A stretch of DNA of 64,000 nt from Hippasteria phrygiana (GCA_037893225.1 JAZGUH010000023.1:136501-200500), one strand, 5' to 3'. Shown: positions 30,824 to 42,211, counted from the first letter of the stretch. The notes: a model not told the origin generated them from the letters alone. Translations and numbers: made by a program.

Positions 30824-30985
30824 AAAATCATGGGGGTTAAATTTACCCAATTGTTGGTGAGAACTGTAACTACCCAAAATCTTAGTAAACAAGCCTTCAT
30901 TCGGTTGTGTTTAAATAGATTTACCCAAATTTTGGGTAGTTGCAGTTTTCACCAACAATTGGGTAAATTCAACCCCCATGATTTT
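30824..30985. mobile_element. MITE with AAAATCATGGGGGTT ends
   Basis: About 60 bp at each end are inverted copies: AAAATCATGGGGGTTAAATT, TACCCAATTGTTGGTGA and AACTACCCAAAAT are mirrored on the right by ATTTTGGGTAGTT, TCACCAACAATTGGGTA and AACCCCCATGATTTT. The loop is short and non-coding. Confidence 0.75.
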
Positions 30986-31275
30986 TTAATGATAGCATCG
31001 AAAGTGAATATCACATAACTTTATTCAAATGTAGCAAATCACGAGGAATTTTAAAAAAGGTTTCCGAAAGCGTATCCCACGATCTTGCAAGAATCTACTT
31101 TATTGCTTGTCATTCGACATCGTTGGAGTCATAATAAAATCAACATATTTTCAAAGCTTTATATAACATTCAAATCGTTTCTTTTTTTTCATCATAATTA
31201 CGGTGCACAATATAAACGAACATTATTGGCCCACGTGACTCTATTCAGTTAAAATAATCCTACAAATTGTTCATA

Positions 31276-31492
31276 TACACTCTAAAAACTGTGTTTAGCA
31301 ATTAAACACAATCTTGGTATCAGTTTGCAAAGCTAAAAATTACGTGTCCAATGTTTAATGGCTAATCACTATCCGTCAATACGATTAAAACATGTTTATC
31401 ATGTAAACGTGTTTATCATGTAAACGTGTTTACAAACTGATAGCAAGTGTTTTAGAAAAGTTTTTAATTGCTAAACACTGTTTCTATTTGCA
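31276..31492. mobile_element. MITE with GTGTTTAGCAATTAAA ends (copy outside the tandem array)
   Basis: Inverted ends contain GTGTTTAGCAATTAAACAC and its mirror ATTGCTAAACAC, and the interior has repeated GTAAACGTGTTTA and TATCAGTTTG blocks. The same family is present once in each 6.8-kb unit (40176, 46979, 53782). Confidence 0.7.
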
Positions 31493-31604
31493 GCCTACAA
31501 TTTAAAATATACTATTTACATCATAAATACGAGTAGAATTATTTGATTTATAGTCTTTCAATCTCCACGTATGTATACGCGACACTAAGTTAACTACATG
31601 TATT

Positions 31605-32251
31605 ATCAAAAAATTAGCTGGCCTGACGTTTCGAACTTAAGCAAGTTCTTTCTCAAAGGTGAATGACAGAGTACAAGAAACAAACATGTAGGGAACACAC
31701 ATGCATGAGGGGGTGGGTGGAGAAACACAAAAGAGGGATGCAAAGGAGCATGGCAGATAGGCAGTGGGTAAACATCAAAGGGAGAGGAAAGGACAGCCAG
31801 GAAGACAGGAACAAAGAGGTGTGATTAGGGTAAGGATGGAGGAGGGGAGGGATTAAGATGAAGGTTGAAGCTGGGGAAATGGACAAAGGAGTGTGGTTAG
31901 GGGGGGGGGGGGGGTTTGAATTGAAGGTGGTAATAGGGCAAGAAAAGGAACAAAGAGAAGTGGCAAGGATAAACAGGAAATGGAAAGACAACACCATTTG
32001 GCCAAGAGACCCCAAGAGGGTTATGCCAGGAGGATAATCTGTAAACAAATGACAATGGGGGAAAAATTGTTTAAGTTAATCATTTCCTTCCTGGATGTTG
32101 AGACCATGTGGTTGAATAGTCCGAAGACGTTTCATCCAAACTTTCTCTCGGCTGAGGCGAACTGAGTCCTTGCGGTGGCGAAGTGATTCTATGCCCTGTA
32201 CAATCATATCAGAAATGGAATGGTTAGGCAAGTTGAAGTGATGACCAACAG
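31605..32251 (-). mobile_element. Inverted 647-bp copy of the Penelope-like element 3' part
   Basis: This segment is the reverse complement of 32736-33381, almost without mismatches. The differences seen are the length of a G/C run at about 31902 and a 2-bp AG insertion near 31816. It carries the end of the GIY-YIG coding region and the 3' UTR, oriented opposite to the main copy. The peptide reading on its + strand is antisense and not a gene. Confidence 0.85.
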
Positions 32252-33381
32252 ACGCCTAGCACTAATGCCGACCCCAAGATTCCCTTGGTCACCACCTTTC
32301 ATCCCAGTCTCCCTCCCCTTCGTAAAATAACTAACGACAACCATCATATCCTTCATACTTCAGATCGCCTTGCCCGTGCCGCCCCTGACAACCCAGTATT
32401 GGCTTATAGGCGCCCCCGCAATCTACGAGACCTGATTGTTCGAGCCGAGGTCCCCACCTTGGCTGCATCCCCTCCCATACAGCATGGTACTTTTAAGTGC
32501 GATTCCAGGTGTGTTGTTTGCCAGACTCACATGCAGGAGTCTGACTCCTTTTCTGGCCATTCATCTGGAACTACTCACAGAACCAATGGCAACATCACTT
32601 GCAACACCTCTAATGTCATATATCTCATTTCTTGCAGGGTTTGTGGTATCCAGTATGTCGGGGAGACCAAGAACACGCTCAAAAAGCGTTTCTATGGCCA
32701 TCGGTCGACTGTGAACACCAAGAAAATGGACACCCCTGTTGGTCATCACTTCAACTTGCCTAACCATTCCATTTCTGATATGATTGTACAGGGCATAGAA
32801 TCACTTCGCCACCGCAAGGACTCAGTTCGCCTCAGCCGAGAGAAAGTTTGGATGAAACGTCTTCGGACTATTCAACCACATGGTCTCAACATCCAGGAAG
32901 GAAATGATTAACTTAAACAATTTTTCCCCCATTGTCATTTGTTTACAGATTATCCTCCTGGCATAACCCTCTTGGGGTCTCTTGGCCAAATGGTGTTGTC
33001 TTTCCATTTCCTGTTTATCCTTGCCACTTCTCTTTGTTCCTTTTCTTGCCCTATTACCACCTTCAATTCAAACCCCCCCCCCCCCCCCTAACCACACTCC
33101 TTTGTCCATTTCCCCAGCTTCAACCTTCATCTTAATCCCTCCCCTCCTCCATCCTTACCCTAATCACACCTTTGTTCCTGTCTTCCTGGCTGTCCTTTCC
33201 TCTCCCTTTGATGTTTACCCACTGCCTATCTGCCATGCTCCTTTGCATCCCTCTTTTGTGTTTCTCCACCCACCCCCTCATGCATGTGTGTTCCCTACAT
33301 GTTTGTTTCTTGTACTCTGTCATTCACCTTTGAGAAAGAACTTGCTTAAGTTCGAAACGTCAGGCCAGCTAATTTTTTGAT
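32252..33381 (+). mobile_element. 5'-truncated Penelope-like retroelement (GIY-YIG endonuclease end)
   Basis: From the junction at 32252 to TAA at 32909-32911 the sequence is open without a natural start. It first encodes the linker after the reverse transcriptase (LVTTFHPSLPPLRK; LARAAPDNPVLAYRRPRNLR). A GIY-YIG endonuclease domain follows: CDSRCVVC, VIYLISCRVCGIQYVGET (the GIY-YIG core), KKRFYGHRS, GHHFN. This order is diagnostic for Penelope-like elements. The reverse transcriptase itself is missing, so the copy cannot move by itself. The 3' UTR runs to 33381 and includes a poly-C run and a hammerhead-like tail. It lies downstream of the last lectin-gene exon seen. Confidence 0.88.
33329..33361 (+). 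ncRNA. Degenerate hammerhead-like motif in the Penelope-like 3' UTR
   Basis: TTGAGAA in place of CTGANGA, then a perfect stem (GAACTT with AAGTTC, loop GCTT), then GAAACGTC. Two core positions are changed, so it is probably inactive. Hammerhead motifs are established parts of Penelope-like elements, which supports the reading. An inverted copy lies at about 31625-31657. Confidence 0.4.
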
Positions 33382-33676
33382 TTGTATATTTCAGGTCCAT
33401 TCAGTCAGTCAGCAGTTTGCAGCAGTTTTATTCATTTACATGTATTATCAACGAAAAAATAGGAGTCCTTTATATTTACCACACATCACAGATTGTATAC
33501 TGTTGCTCATTTATTTTAGTTTTTCGAAAATTTTGAACGTCAGACATTTCCCCAAAGGTTATCAGACGTCTTTGAAAAGAAATCGCTATTCAAAGATCAA
33601 AGGCAAAATGTTTGGGGCACTGTTTAAACAATGAGCTTTACAAAGGTGACTCTTTAAGGATAATTCAATTACGTAC
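33382..33676. other. Short stretch with no recognised feature
   Basis: AT-rich sequence between the Penelope-like element and the last lectin-gene exon seen. No exon or repeat was recognised. Confidence 0.4.
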
Positions 33677-33837
33677 CATCTGACAAATAAAAGGATACTT
33701 ATGATGATTCTGCATACAAGGCATGGCGCTAGTAGGTGACCCAGCTATAGGACTCTCGGAGGTACAAGTGTCCGATTCCTCGTCATCCTGAATTGTGTAT
33801 TGAATGACGTCTTGACCTGCTGGCCTCAACGAAAGTC
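33677..33837 (-). CDS. Lectin-like gene, exon resembling the end of a C-type lectin domain
   Basis: On the minus strand it lies between an acceptor (ATTGTGTCAG) and a donor (GTACGT). It enters in phase 1, matching the two upstream exons, and leaves in phase 0. The peptide has C-T-S-E-S..., then PCMQNHHKYPFICQM; the C-x-n-(Y/F)-FIC-(Q/E) ending is typical of the last strand of a C-type lectin domain. The gene must continue to lower coordinates, but no further exon could be found there. Exon boundaries come from splice sites and phase only. Confidence 0.6.
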
Positions 33838-34754
33838 CTGACACAATAAAAACAGTGTAGTCAAGATATTTAGTATCGTATGACATAATTCTCCCTAAAT
33901 AAAACCAGCCAATTATAACTCTTCGTAACCTTAATGAAATCATAACGTTACCATTTGGAATATATCCTGGGTGGGAGAATAATATTCCCCAAATTGTTGG
34001 CCGGGGTATTGTCAATAAATAGGCCTAGGCCTATACCTCTCGGAAGACTTATTTCCAGTACCGTGATAATACATTTATATTATTGGGTAAAAAAGCCGTC
34101 AAATTTGCGATCTCTTCATCGTTAACCACCATTACGGTGTACCTTTTTAAATAACTGCGCCCCTACGTTCCTGATAATCCTACCCCCCCCCCCCCCCCCA
34201 CCCAATGCTATGGTGTTTTGAAATATCGTAGAAATGAATGTATAAAAATTTACATAGAATAGTATAAAGTTCAGTATTTTAAAAGGGATATGTCCGCTTG
34301 TTGACGTGGGAAAAACGTACTTGACTTAAAATGACTGTGTCGGGCTTCCAAGTTAAGTCTATATGTTTTTGATTTTGCTTGGGCTGATGTTGAAACATTG
34401 TGAGAAAAACATAAACCTTAAGTTATAGTTATGCAGGTACGAAAGAATATTAATGTGTGACTTCAAATTAAAAGAGTTTAAACCATTGTCTGAATGATAA
34501 AATTCGACATAAACCTACCGTAGATCCCCAAATCACTGAATCCGATTTTCACTTCAGTACCTGTTGTAGTCAAGAAACAAAACCGTTCAATTCATTGCAT
34601 AGGCCTATGGGTTTAATTTTTAAGAAATCAAATTTGTTATGATTAATTTTCTGGTGGGAAATTGTTAGTTTTTGTTTGAGCCAGATTAATATTTACAATT
34701 TCTTGTAAGAATTGCTGGGTTTTTTTGGAGGGAGAGATGTGAATTAGCATTTAC

Positions 34755-35072
34755 CTTGATAGAGATACAGGGAAGCTTTATCAGATTCCTGGTACGAATG
34801 GGCCGTACAAGCCACTAAAGCGCCCTCTAGAGACAATCCTTCACTAGAATGAATCACAAGAGACGACTCGACAACACATCTAGAAACATTGACAGTCTGA
34901 ATCGTGTAACCGCTCCCCGGGGAGGCTCGCAAATTCATCCAAGTGTCGTCGTTTTTGCTGCTCTTGTTACTGAGAAGCAAACTCCAGCTGATGGATTGGC
35001 CAGCAGCCTTGCATTCATAACGATTGCCGCCATCTATTGTCACTTTGAAGCTCAGGATGATGGGACGCCAAT
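34755..35072 (-). CDS. Lectin-like gene, Ig-like domain exon
   Basis: A minus-strand exon between TATTCATAG and GTAAAT, 318 nt, phase 1 on both sides (symmetric). It encodes RPIILSFKVTIDGG, YECKAAG, SISWSLL and ALVACTAHS, with the Cys-Trp-Cys arrangement of an Ig-like fold. An extracellular role is expected from its gene neighbours. There is no ATG start: the exon reading extends past the internal Met. Confidence 0.65.
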
Positions 35073-35723
35073 CTATGAATAGAAAGCACTACCTTACAAA
35101 CTCTTGGTGGCAGCAGACAAATGTAATTTTTATAATAGATCCCTTTTAATTAGGCCCTGTCCGAATTACTGGGCTACGGCTGGATGTTACACACATGTCT
35201 ATGGAAGCGGCTGCAGCCACTTCCTATAGACTCGTGTGTAATTTCGTGAGGACAGAAAAGATTGTATAACAAAGGAAACTGTCCTAACATGTATTTCTTT
35301 GTTCCGGAAAAGTGAGGACAGGCAAACTAGTGCTTAGTCTATGGGGATGGGTTATATTAAAGGGAACAATGGAAAGTCCTCACGTGTATAGCGAAACAAA
35401 AATACATGTAGGTGGTCTACCCATCTATGGGTCAATGCCAGTGATAGAAAAGGACTTAGATATATATACGTTACCGCCTTTCTAATGCTTGTCTTAAAAG
35501 AACTATATTTTATGTAAGTGTCACACTGATTTTGAAATTAAGGTGCCGTCACCTGCGCTCACATTTTTCTAAATAGAACCTCAAAAATATTTAAGAATCT
35601 CATTTCCGAGTACAACTATATTTGAATGTGTTGGCATTACCTTTAAAATCGAATGAAAATATAGAGGTAAACTTCAGCATCAACTCAAATACTTGATGAA
35701 AATTCATAACTTCGAACACTCAC

Positions 35724-36458
35724 CTACAGATCCACAAGAGTAGAGATTTTGTATCTGTTCTGGGGTCAGGATACCATCAAACACCATCAAGTTGCTGTAT
35801 GCTGCCGAGCCGCCATATTGCGGGCATTGTCCGTCACATCCGTTAGGCATATTAATATACAGGTGTGTGTAGCCGTCTGAAGACGTCGTTTTTGCTGAAT
35901 CGTCTTCGCCATCTGCTTCAACTATTTCGCCATCAACAAAAATCTTCGAGTTTATATCAGTTGTGAGATAAATAGTCCATGTCAAATGAAACCACTTATC
36001 AAATGGTATTTGTGAGGAATTATATCGACGTTGCAAATGGCGATGTTCGGACTTTGCAATAAATAGAAACTCACCATCGCTTTTTCTGTACAAGATAGTT
36101 ATTCCTCGTGCAGCGTACGTTTGTCCCCCAGAACTCAAGTAATACCAATCATTTTTGGAGTTAAGTGGTATTGGTCGGTCAATCTTTAGCCAAATAGACC
36201 AAGTCGCACTTTGGGATTTACACTGACCAAGGTCTGAGATACACGACCCCTGAAAGTCTCCAAGATCTATTTTTGATTCAACAGGTGTGTGCACTGCGCA
36301 AGGTTCATCGACTGTCCCCGGGCCTGGAACAATTTCCACAGCGCCATCAATACTCCACGGTTGATGTTCCAAATTACTCACGTTGCTATTCTCACACGAT
36401 GTGACGTCGTCACTCTTCGGGCTGAAGGTTTGATTCAAGATTGGATTCAACCCTAAAT
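35724..36458 (-). CDS. Lectin-like gene, laminin-G/pentraxin-like domain exon
   Basis: A 735-nt minus-strand exon between an acceptor (CATTATTTCAG) and a donor (GTGAGT), phase 1 at both ends. After about 80 residues it encodes a concanavalin-like sandwich of the laminin-G type: ATWSIWLKIDRP, DKWFHLTWTIY, SKIFVDGE, AYSNLMVFDGILTPEQIQNL. This set of motifs is common in extracellular adhesion and immune-type proteins. It is open throughout. The tandem duplication to its right begins only 27 bp upstream of its acceptor, so this exon is single copy. Confidence 0.8.
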
Positions 36459-36940
36459 CTGAAATAATGCGATACAAAGAAATAACATTTACATAAGAAT
36501 TTGCCTCATGTTGTGCTGTATACATTTGTAATTATAAGGTGTAACACAGCGAGGAACTACTTTATTGCGAGTGTTTTGGTTCGGTTTGTTTTAAATAGGC
36601 AAAATACAACAGGTAGAAAAACCTATATGGTTAGCGTCATGCCGTTTTTAAAAAAAAAGGCGAGGCCTTTAAAAAAAATTGTATTTTAGATTATACCAGT
36701 TCTCGTTGCCTACATGTACAGTGCGAGTCAAAAAATATATACACTTAAAAAATTGGCCATAGTTTTATTCTGTAGCAATATAGGCCCTAGATAAGATTTT
36801 TTCATATGTACTTTTAGAGTAAACTCTTCCTGCTTCTTTTGGTGAAATGTTTACTGGATTAGTTTTCATGCATGACTGCACAGGAGACAATTAAGGGGGT
36901 CCGGTGAAATCTGAGTTGCGCCAACTGGTCATTGCCTTGA

Positions 36941-37005
36941 ATCAACCGGTGGAGTGGCTTCCAAGATCTCCTGATCTGACACCTCTTTGATTACTTATTA
37001 TGGGG
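36941..37005 (+). pseudogene. Fragment of a mariner-type transposase
   Basis: The segment encodes WLPRSPDLTPL followed, after a one-base frame change, by DYLLWG: the signature around the second catalytic Asp of mariner transposases. An element end-like GTGCGAGTCAAAAAATAT lies at 36721. Only this stretch is recognisable. Repeated at about 44135, 50938 and 57743 in the other units. Confidence 0.4.
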
Positions 37006-38028
37006 ATAACTAAAAACTCGGGTTTTCACCACTCCTCCGTTTTACAAAGGCTATGCTTATCCGGTGCTACGGATGGTTAGTAAGAAAATGTGATGACAGT
37101 GGAAAGCTCATGGGGGATTAATGTTTTAACAAAAGAAGTCAAATACATGTATGTAATGTAATGAACAACAGTTTAATTTATACTTAACAACTAATTATAA
37201 TAGAAGCTTATACCACACATTCTTCTCATTTTTATCTTATCAGGTTGTTATTTTCCCAGGACCCAAACTTCTGTTCGAACTAATTCCGGGCAATATGTCC
37301 CTCCATGACCTCCTCTAACTTGGATACAGGCTTCCGCTCTGTTGTACATCTCTGCCATGGCGCGAACAATCATTCGAAGAAGTTTCTTTATCCACCTATA
37401 TATGTTAGTTGTTTTCGCCTCAGCATCTTACAAATAATGCGCTTGCGGTTTTTTTTACCACCATGTATATCGACTTGGGATGCGTTTCCTTTCTCCCTTT
37501 GCATATATTTTGTGTGTGCAGAAGAGCTTAAGGCTATAGCCTATTTTATTTGAAAGCGACTGAAACCAAGGACAAAGAATAAACGAAGGTTCACCTCATT
37601 TATCACTACTTGAGGGGAATGAGAGTGCATGCTAGATCGAATTCACCTTGGCCTTTCTTTATGGCTTTTAGAGAAAAGCTTTTTTTTTTAATGATGCAGA
37701 GTGCTTTTTAAGGTAATACTGAGTATCGCTTTGTGTAGCTCATGTATTTTATATTAGCCAAATGGCGGAACGGTAGTACTGACAATAACAGAAGTAATGA
37801 TGCTCATCGAATTTCTCATTAGTTGAAGGGATAATGATGCATGCTTGTCTTTATCGCGGCATATTATACAGACATCTTCAGACCAAGATTGTGTTAAAGA
37901 ACTGGACACAAGTCATCCTTGAGCAAAATTCCATCAAATGCATCGACATGGCTTTTAGGCGATTTTAATGTCCTGGACATAAACTGAGAGATGGTCGCAT
38001 TTAATCCTTGCGGCCAATATCCTGCCAC

Positions 38029-38222
38029 CAGCGGTGCAGCTAAGGGGGGTGTGGCGTTGGGGGGGGGGGGGGGGGCACGCCTCGCCCCCAGTCGCCCCGC
38101 CCCCACTGTAAATTTCGCAAAGGCAGAAAATAATAGTATCAAGAAAAATAATGTGAGCGTCCCCAACTGTAACATCCATCCCCCACTCTCACGCTATGGC
38201 TCTCGCCCTGGCTACGCCGCTG
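38029..38222. mobile_element. MITE with CAGCGGTGCAGC ends and long G run
   Basis: CAGCGGTGCAGC at 38029 is mirrored by GGCTACGCCGCTG ending at 38222, with a G run near 38059-38075 that differs in length between tandem units. Also present at about 45223 and 52026. Confidence 0.55.
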
Positions 38223-39099
38223 CATGCCATCAGTAAGTTTGATTCATTATAAATGGTCACAATTTACATCAGGTACGGTGAAAGAACCGACAAGGGATTG
38301 TGGAATCCCGTGACTTGTGTTTCACTTAAACAACCCTGCAGCTGCAGTTGACCGTGTTAGTCTACAGAACGGTATTAGCGACTATATGGTTATCATTTCT
38401 GCCATTTTGAAACCAAAAATTCCAGACCACCAAAACGCAAAATATTTCTTTACAGTACTTTACCTTTATTGATTCTGAGAATGGTGAAATTCCACTGGGG
38501 CTTAACCCTGCGTGCAGCAATGTGCATGTTTGGTGAGGCAAGTTTTTGTATTTTTGTTAATTACGTAAACACCTTTGGGCCAATTCCGCTCAAACTTCAT
38601 GTAATCCTCAATCGAACCCCCTAGTCTGAGGGCCTCTAGTCACCTTTTATGTCGAAATTACTGACAAGCCAAACCGACCAGAAGAAAAAAGGGCCAATAG
38701 CAAAGCCCCATTATAGTTTGTGTACAAATCCCATTCATTGTACGTCATTTGAGCTGGCGGCGTAGTCGGTTATCATAAAGGAAACTATCAATCATTCTAC
38801 TGACAGCCCAGTGACAGACGGTCAACAACAGCTGCTTTCACCTACAAAAAAGGATATGTCATGCATGTCCATGCTTTAAAAAGTGCCTTCCGGAGCAGCA
38901 CCTTGGTGCGTCCGAGTCATTTTTGGGGAGGTGTCTGAGCTCTCATAGTGCAGAGGGCATGTTTATCTCATTTCAAAATGCTCTTTCTATATAACGATCG
39001 AGCGATATACGGTACGCTATATCAAAGATGAGCTGGAGCCGTCCCGCAGGTTAACAGCTCAATCAAGCGTGACACGTCAGTAAGACAAAAAGCCTGTAC

Positions 39100-39398
39100 A
39101 ACAGTGCAAGGAAATACGGCTCAAGATCGATGGGGAAGATTCAAGAAATTTCGCAGACAAGTTGACAAGAAAATACTACAGGCACACAAGTCATATCAGG
39201 GACAATTTTGGGGACAATCTCAAAACTGATAATACAAAACCATTCTGGAATTTTATCAAATCTAAAAAACGGAAAATGTCCGGGATTTCTCCAACCAAGG
39301 TTGCTGACCGTGTACTTTCCAGTGCCAAAAAGACAAGGCACTCAACCGTCAGTTCTGTTCTGTATTCACAATTGAGAAGGAAGCCCAGCCCACTTTAA
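39100..39398 (+). pseudogene. LINE reverse transcriptase N-terminal linker fragment (unit 1)
   Basis: The reading contains FRRQVDKKILQAHKSYI, KPFWNFIKSKKRK and GISPTKV, the typical segment between endonuclease and reverse transcriptase in CR1/L2-like LINEs. Then the frame is lost. Identical fragments at 45903-46201 and 52706-53004. Dead. Confidence 0.6.
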
Positions 39399-39486
39399 AA
39401 TTCAGTTACAACCAGTGCCTCCATGGCAGCGTTTAATACCTGCACGGAATAAGGCGGTAATTGTGCAGGAGCATTCAGATACACAG

Positions 39487-39597
39487 TTAAAACGCTGTTT
39501 AAACTTTTTAACCCCTTGCGTAGGCCTACCAACTGGTTGTTTAAGCAGGGCAAATGAACAACCCGGGGTTGTTTAAAAAAGTTAAACAGCGTTTTAA
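39487..39597. repeat. Foldback repeat beside the lectin first exon
   Basis: TTAAAACGCTGTTTAAACTT is mirrored by AAGTTAAACAGCGTTTTAA around a 50-bp middle with a second pair (CAACTGGTTGTTTAA / TGAACAACCCGGGG). It lies about 90 bp downstream (minus-strand sense) of the exon 1 donor. Repeated in units 2 and 3 (46290, 53093). Confidence 0.6.
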
Positions 39598-39683
39598 CAG
39601 CGACAGATAAATCACTCGCCACGACTTGATAATGTCGCTAAAACATTGTTGTTCAAGTTACTAAATACATTATACCCACTTAC

Positions 39684-40026
39684 CTGGAGTGTCAGATGTG
39701 TTGGTTTCAAGCCATACGAGGGATGGTAAATTTAGTCCAGTAACGCCCGTATAAATCTTGTCAATATACTTCACGATAAATTCAAGTTCCTCGGAGCTTT
39801 TTACCTTAGCCAATGCGCCGCGATTGCCGTGATAGCTTAAACTCTGACAGTATGTCTTGGCGTTTGTGTAAGATAGTTGTTCGGGAAAATACCGGTAGCA
39901 ATATTGTCGATTTTCAGTCCATTGGAATTTGCATGGTGAACATGTTGCTTGAATAGGCACGATCACGGCCGATGTAAGAAAAACGGTAATACCTGCCCAC
40001 ATCGCCATGGTGGATAACTGCTCCAT
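39684..40026 (-). CDS. Lectin-like gene, first coding exon, copy 1 (signal peptide + N-terminal half of C-type lectin domain)
   Basis: Starts at ATG 40026-40024 (MEQL; the frame extends upstream without an ATG) and ends at donor GTAAGT in phase 1, matching the laminin-G-like exon. Residues 1-27 form a signal peptide with a hydrophobic core ending VPIQA. Then come CKFQW, QYCYRYF, SYTNAKTYCQSL, KSSEELEFI and LVWLETNTSD: the first half of a C-type lectin domain. The second half (WND, FIC) is absent here. This copy is the one nearest the downstream exons and has Lys where the other two copies have Thr (ALAKVK versus ALATVK). Confidence 0.8.
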
Positions 40027-40175
40027 TTTCTCAAGGCAATTAACCTGCAGAATGGCACGGGCGCCTCTTATACGTAACACAACGACCGTGAAAAGGGATA
40101 CACTGCCTTATTGCGCCCAATTGGGCTACAATAAACGTCCGTCCTAAAATTGCTATTGGAAACATCATTCAACAG

Positions 40176-40412
40176 TACACTGCAATAACAGTGTTTAGCA
40201 ATTAAACACTTGTCTATAAACACTTTCTTGCTATCAGTTTGTAAACACGTTTACATAATAAACATGTTTAGCGTATTGACGGATAGTGTTTAGCCATTGA
40301 ACATTGATGTTTATGAATTGGACACGTAGGTCTATAAATGTTTAGCTTCTAAACATGTTTACAAACCGATAGCAAGATGGTTTTAATTGCTAAACACAGT
40401 TTTAAGAGTGTA
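40176..40412. mobile_element. MITE with GTGTTTAGCAATTAAA ends, unit 1 copy
   Basis: Inverted ends carry CAGTGTTTAGCAATTAAACA and its mirror TTAATTGCTAAACACAG. Related to the copy at 31276 through the ends and through TATCAGTTTG.AAAC and GACGGATAGTG.TTAGCCATT. It lies 150 bp upstream of the lectin start codon. Also at 46979-47215 and 53782-54018. Confidence 0.7.
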
Positions 40413-42211
40413 GCTAGAATATAATGTACACGACCATCCTTTGAAAATGCGTCGTTTGTCTGAAAATCATTGATTAAAATTATTTCGTGGACGTAGGCAT
40501 GGTTCCGAAAAGTCGGACCGTTAAAATTTGGGGATTTCCGGGCACAAATTGCCTTGAAATAATCCAAAATTTAATCTGTTTAGTTAGTTACCTTCCCTAT
40601 TTCCAAAGTCCGAGTATACAAACAAATCTGTCACAATGTGTAACAATTACGGAGAAATGTGGGGAAAGAAACCGACGGAAGTAATGACACCCGGACATTC
40701 AGACTGGCGCCACACATAGTACAGCCTGTATGGAACCAACGCGCTATAGACCAAGGGCACTAGTCTGAATTCCAATGGTCCGACATTTCCGACGCAAATT
40801 CGCAAATTTGATTTTCAGACAAACCGCACTTTGAAGGGATGGTCGTGTATATTATCATTTTCTACTTTTGAATGATCTTTCTAACCTTCCAAGGTTTCCC
40901 TTCAATAATGTCAACCTTGAGAAAATTCACTTAATTGACAGGTAATTGCGTACTGTGACAACAGCTTTATTAAACCTATGCTGCAAGCCTGCGGGAAGGT
41001 AAAAACTAACTGATGAGCAAGTTGACGCAAATCAACTTTCATGGATGGAATCATGTCCTTCTTCCATGATTCCATTCTCTGCCTGCAACAAAGAGGGGAA
41101 AAATCAGTTCAATGCATGCATTTATTTAATTTTGATGATCTATCCCGGTGACACTGTTTTTTAATTTTTTTTATTCTGGATATTTTATGACACTGTGTGC
41201 CTTCTACATGTAGAACTATCTCACTTCGGGTGCTTGTATGGGATTAATGCACCCAGAATGTTTCTTTCTCATGCAAAAAATCTCCCAGAAAATTAACTCT
41301 AACTGAATCAAATCTCACTAAAATAGTTGATATGGCTGTTGCGCACAGAAAAAATGGTCGAACTGACCACAGAATAATATTACAACAAACACCCTTTCCT
41401 TGCACTATGCTACAAAGTACCAACAAACTATACAATGTAGGCCGGTTGCAACAAGCTGACAAGTGTGTGTGCAAAACGTTCATGGTGATGTTGGTGACTG
41501 ACAACTAAATTTTTTAAACAAAAAACTGTCGGTTTTATGACTCTAAAAACCATTGCTCGCAAATGTTAATAATATTTGGATTAGTCATCAGGAATGTCAG
41601 AGCTCTACTGAGTAGGGACTACTGTAGTCTACTCTGTACTTCTTTTCTAGAACTACGTATTTCTTTTCTAGAAGTAGAAGTACATGTAGATGTACAGACT
41701 TCAATTTCAAATGATGACGGTCATAGTTTATGGTAAATTTTCGATCTAGCCTATATAAGTATATGTCTGTCCTGATCACACAGAAATCGGCGAGAAATCC
41801 TGTTGTTTATGTTCAATATTACCGTGCAGGTTCGCAAACTGGAATTTAAAGTAGAAATATCGAGCAGAAATTGCAAACTCTAGCAGTAACCCACCCTTAC
41901 AATTTGAAACTCCATAGCATCTACAGCGTTTCACGTTGGAGACTGGGCAATCTGTTCCCCTCAACTGGCTTTTGTTAGCCACTTGGTGGCGCTTTTTTCA
42001 AGATGGCCGCGGAATGTGAAACTCCCTTATTATACAACACCTGAATAAATCCCAGTCATCCGATTGGTGGATCGTCGATCACGTGCATTGAATTATTCGT
42101 CCCATCACACGACGCGAACCCGCACCGCCAAAAAACGTTCTATCACATGGTTCTATCAAACGGTAACGCGAGTGATAGAACTTCCCCGCCGCCACAACAC
42201 GGCTGTTATTG

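Noticed and set aside
31653..32048. Protein genes in the inverted arm (Pro/Ser/Leu-rich frames) and at 32982-33380
   Set aside because: These are readings of the Penelope-like 3' UTR, appearing on both arms as mirror copies; no domain or start context.
33329..33361. Active hammerhead ribozyme at the Penelope-like tail
   Set aside because: Two invariant core positions are changed (C3 and G8), so it is listed only as a degenerate motif.
40027..40080. N-terminal extension of the lectin first exon
   Set aside because: The frame begins with GTG; the ATG at 40026 is followed directly by a good signal peptide.
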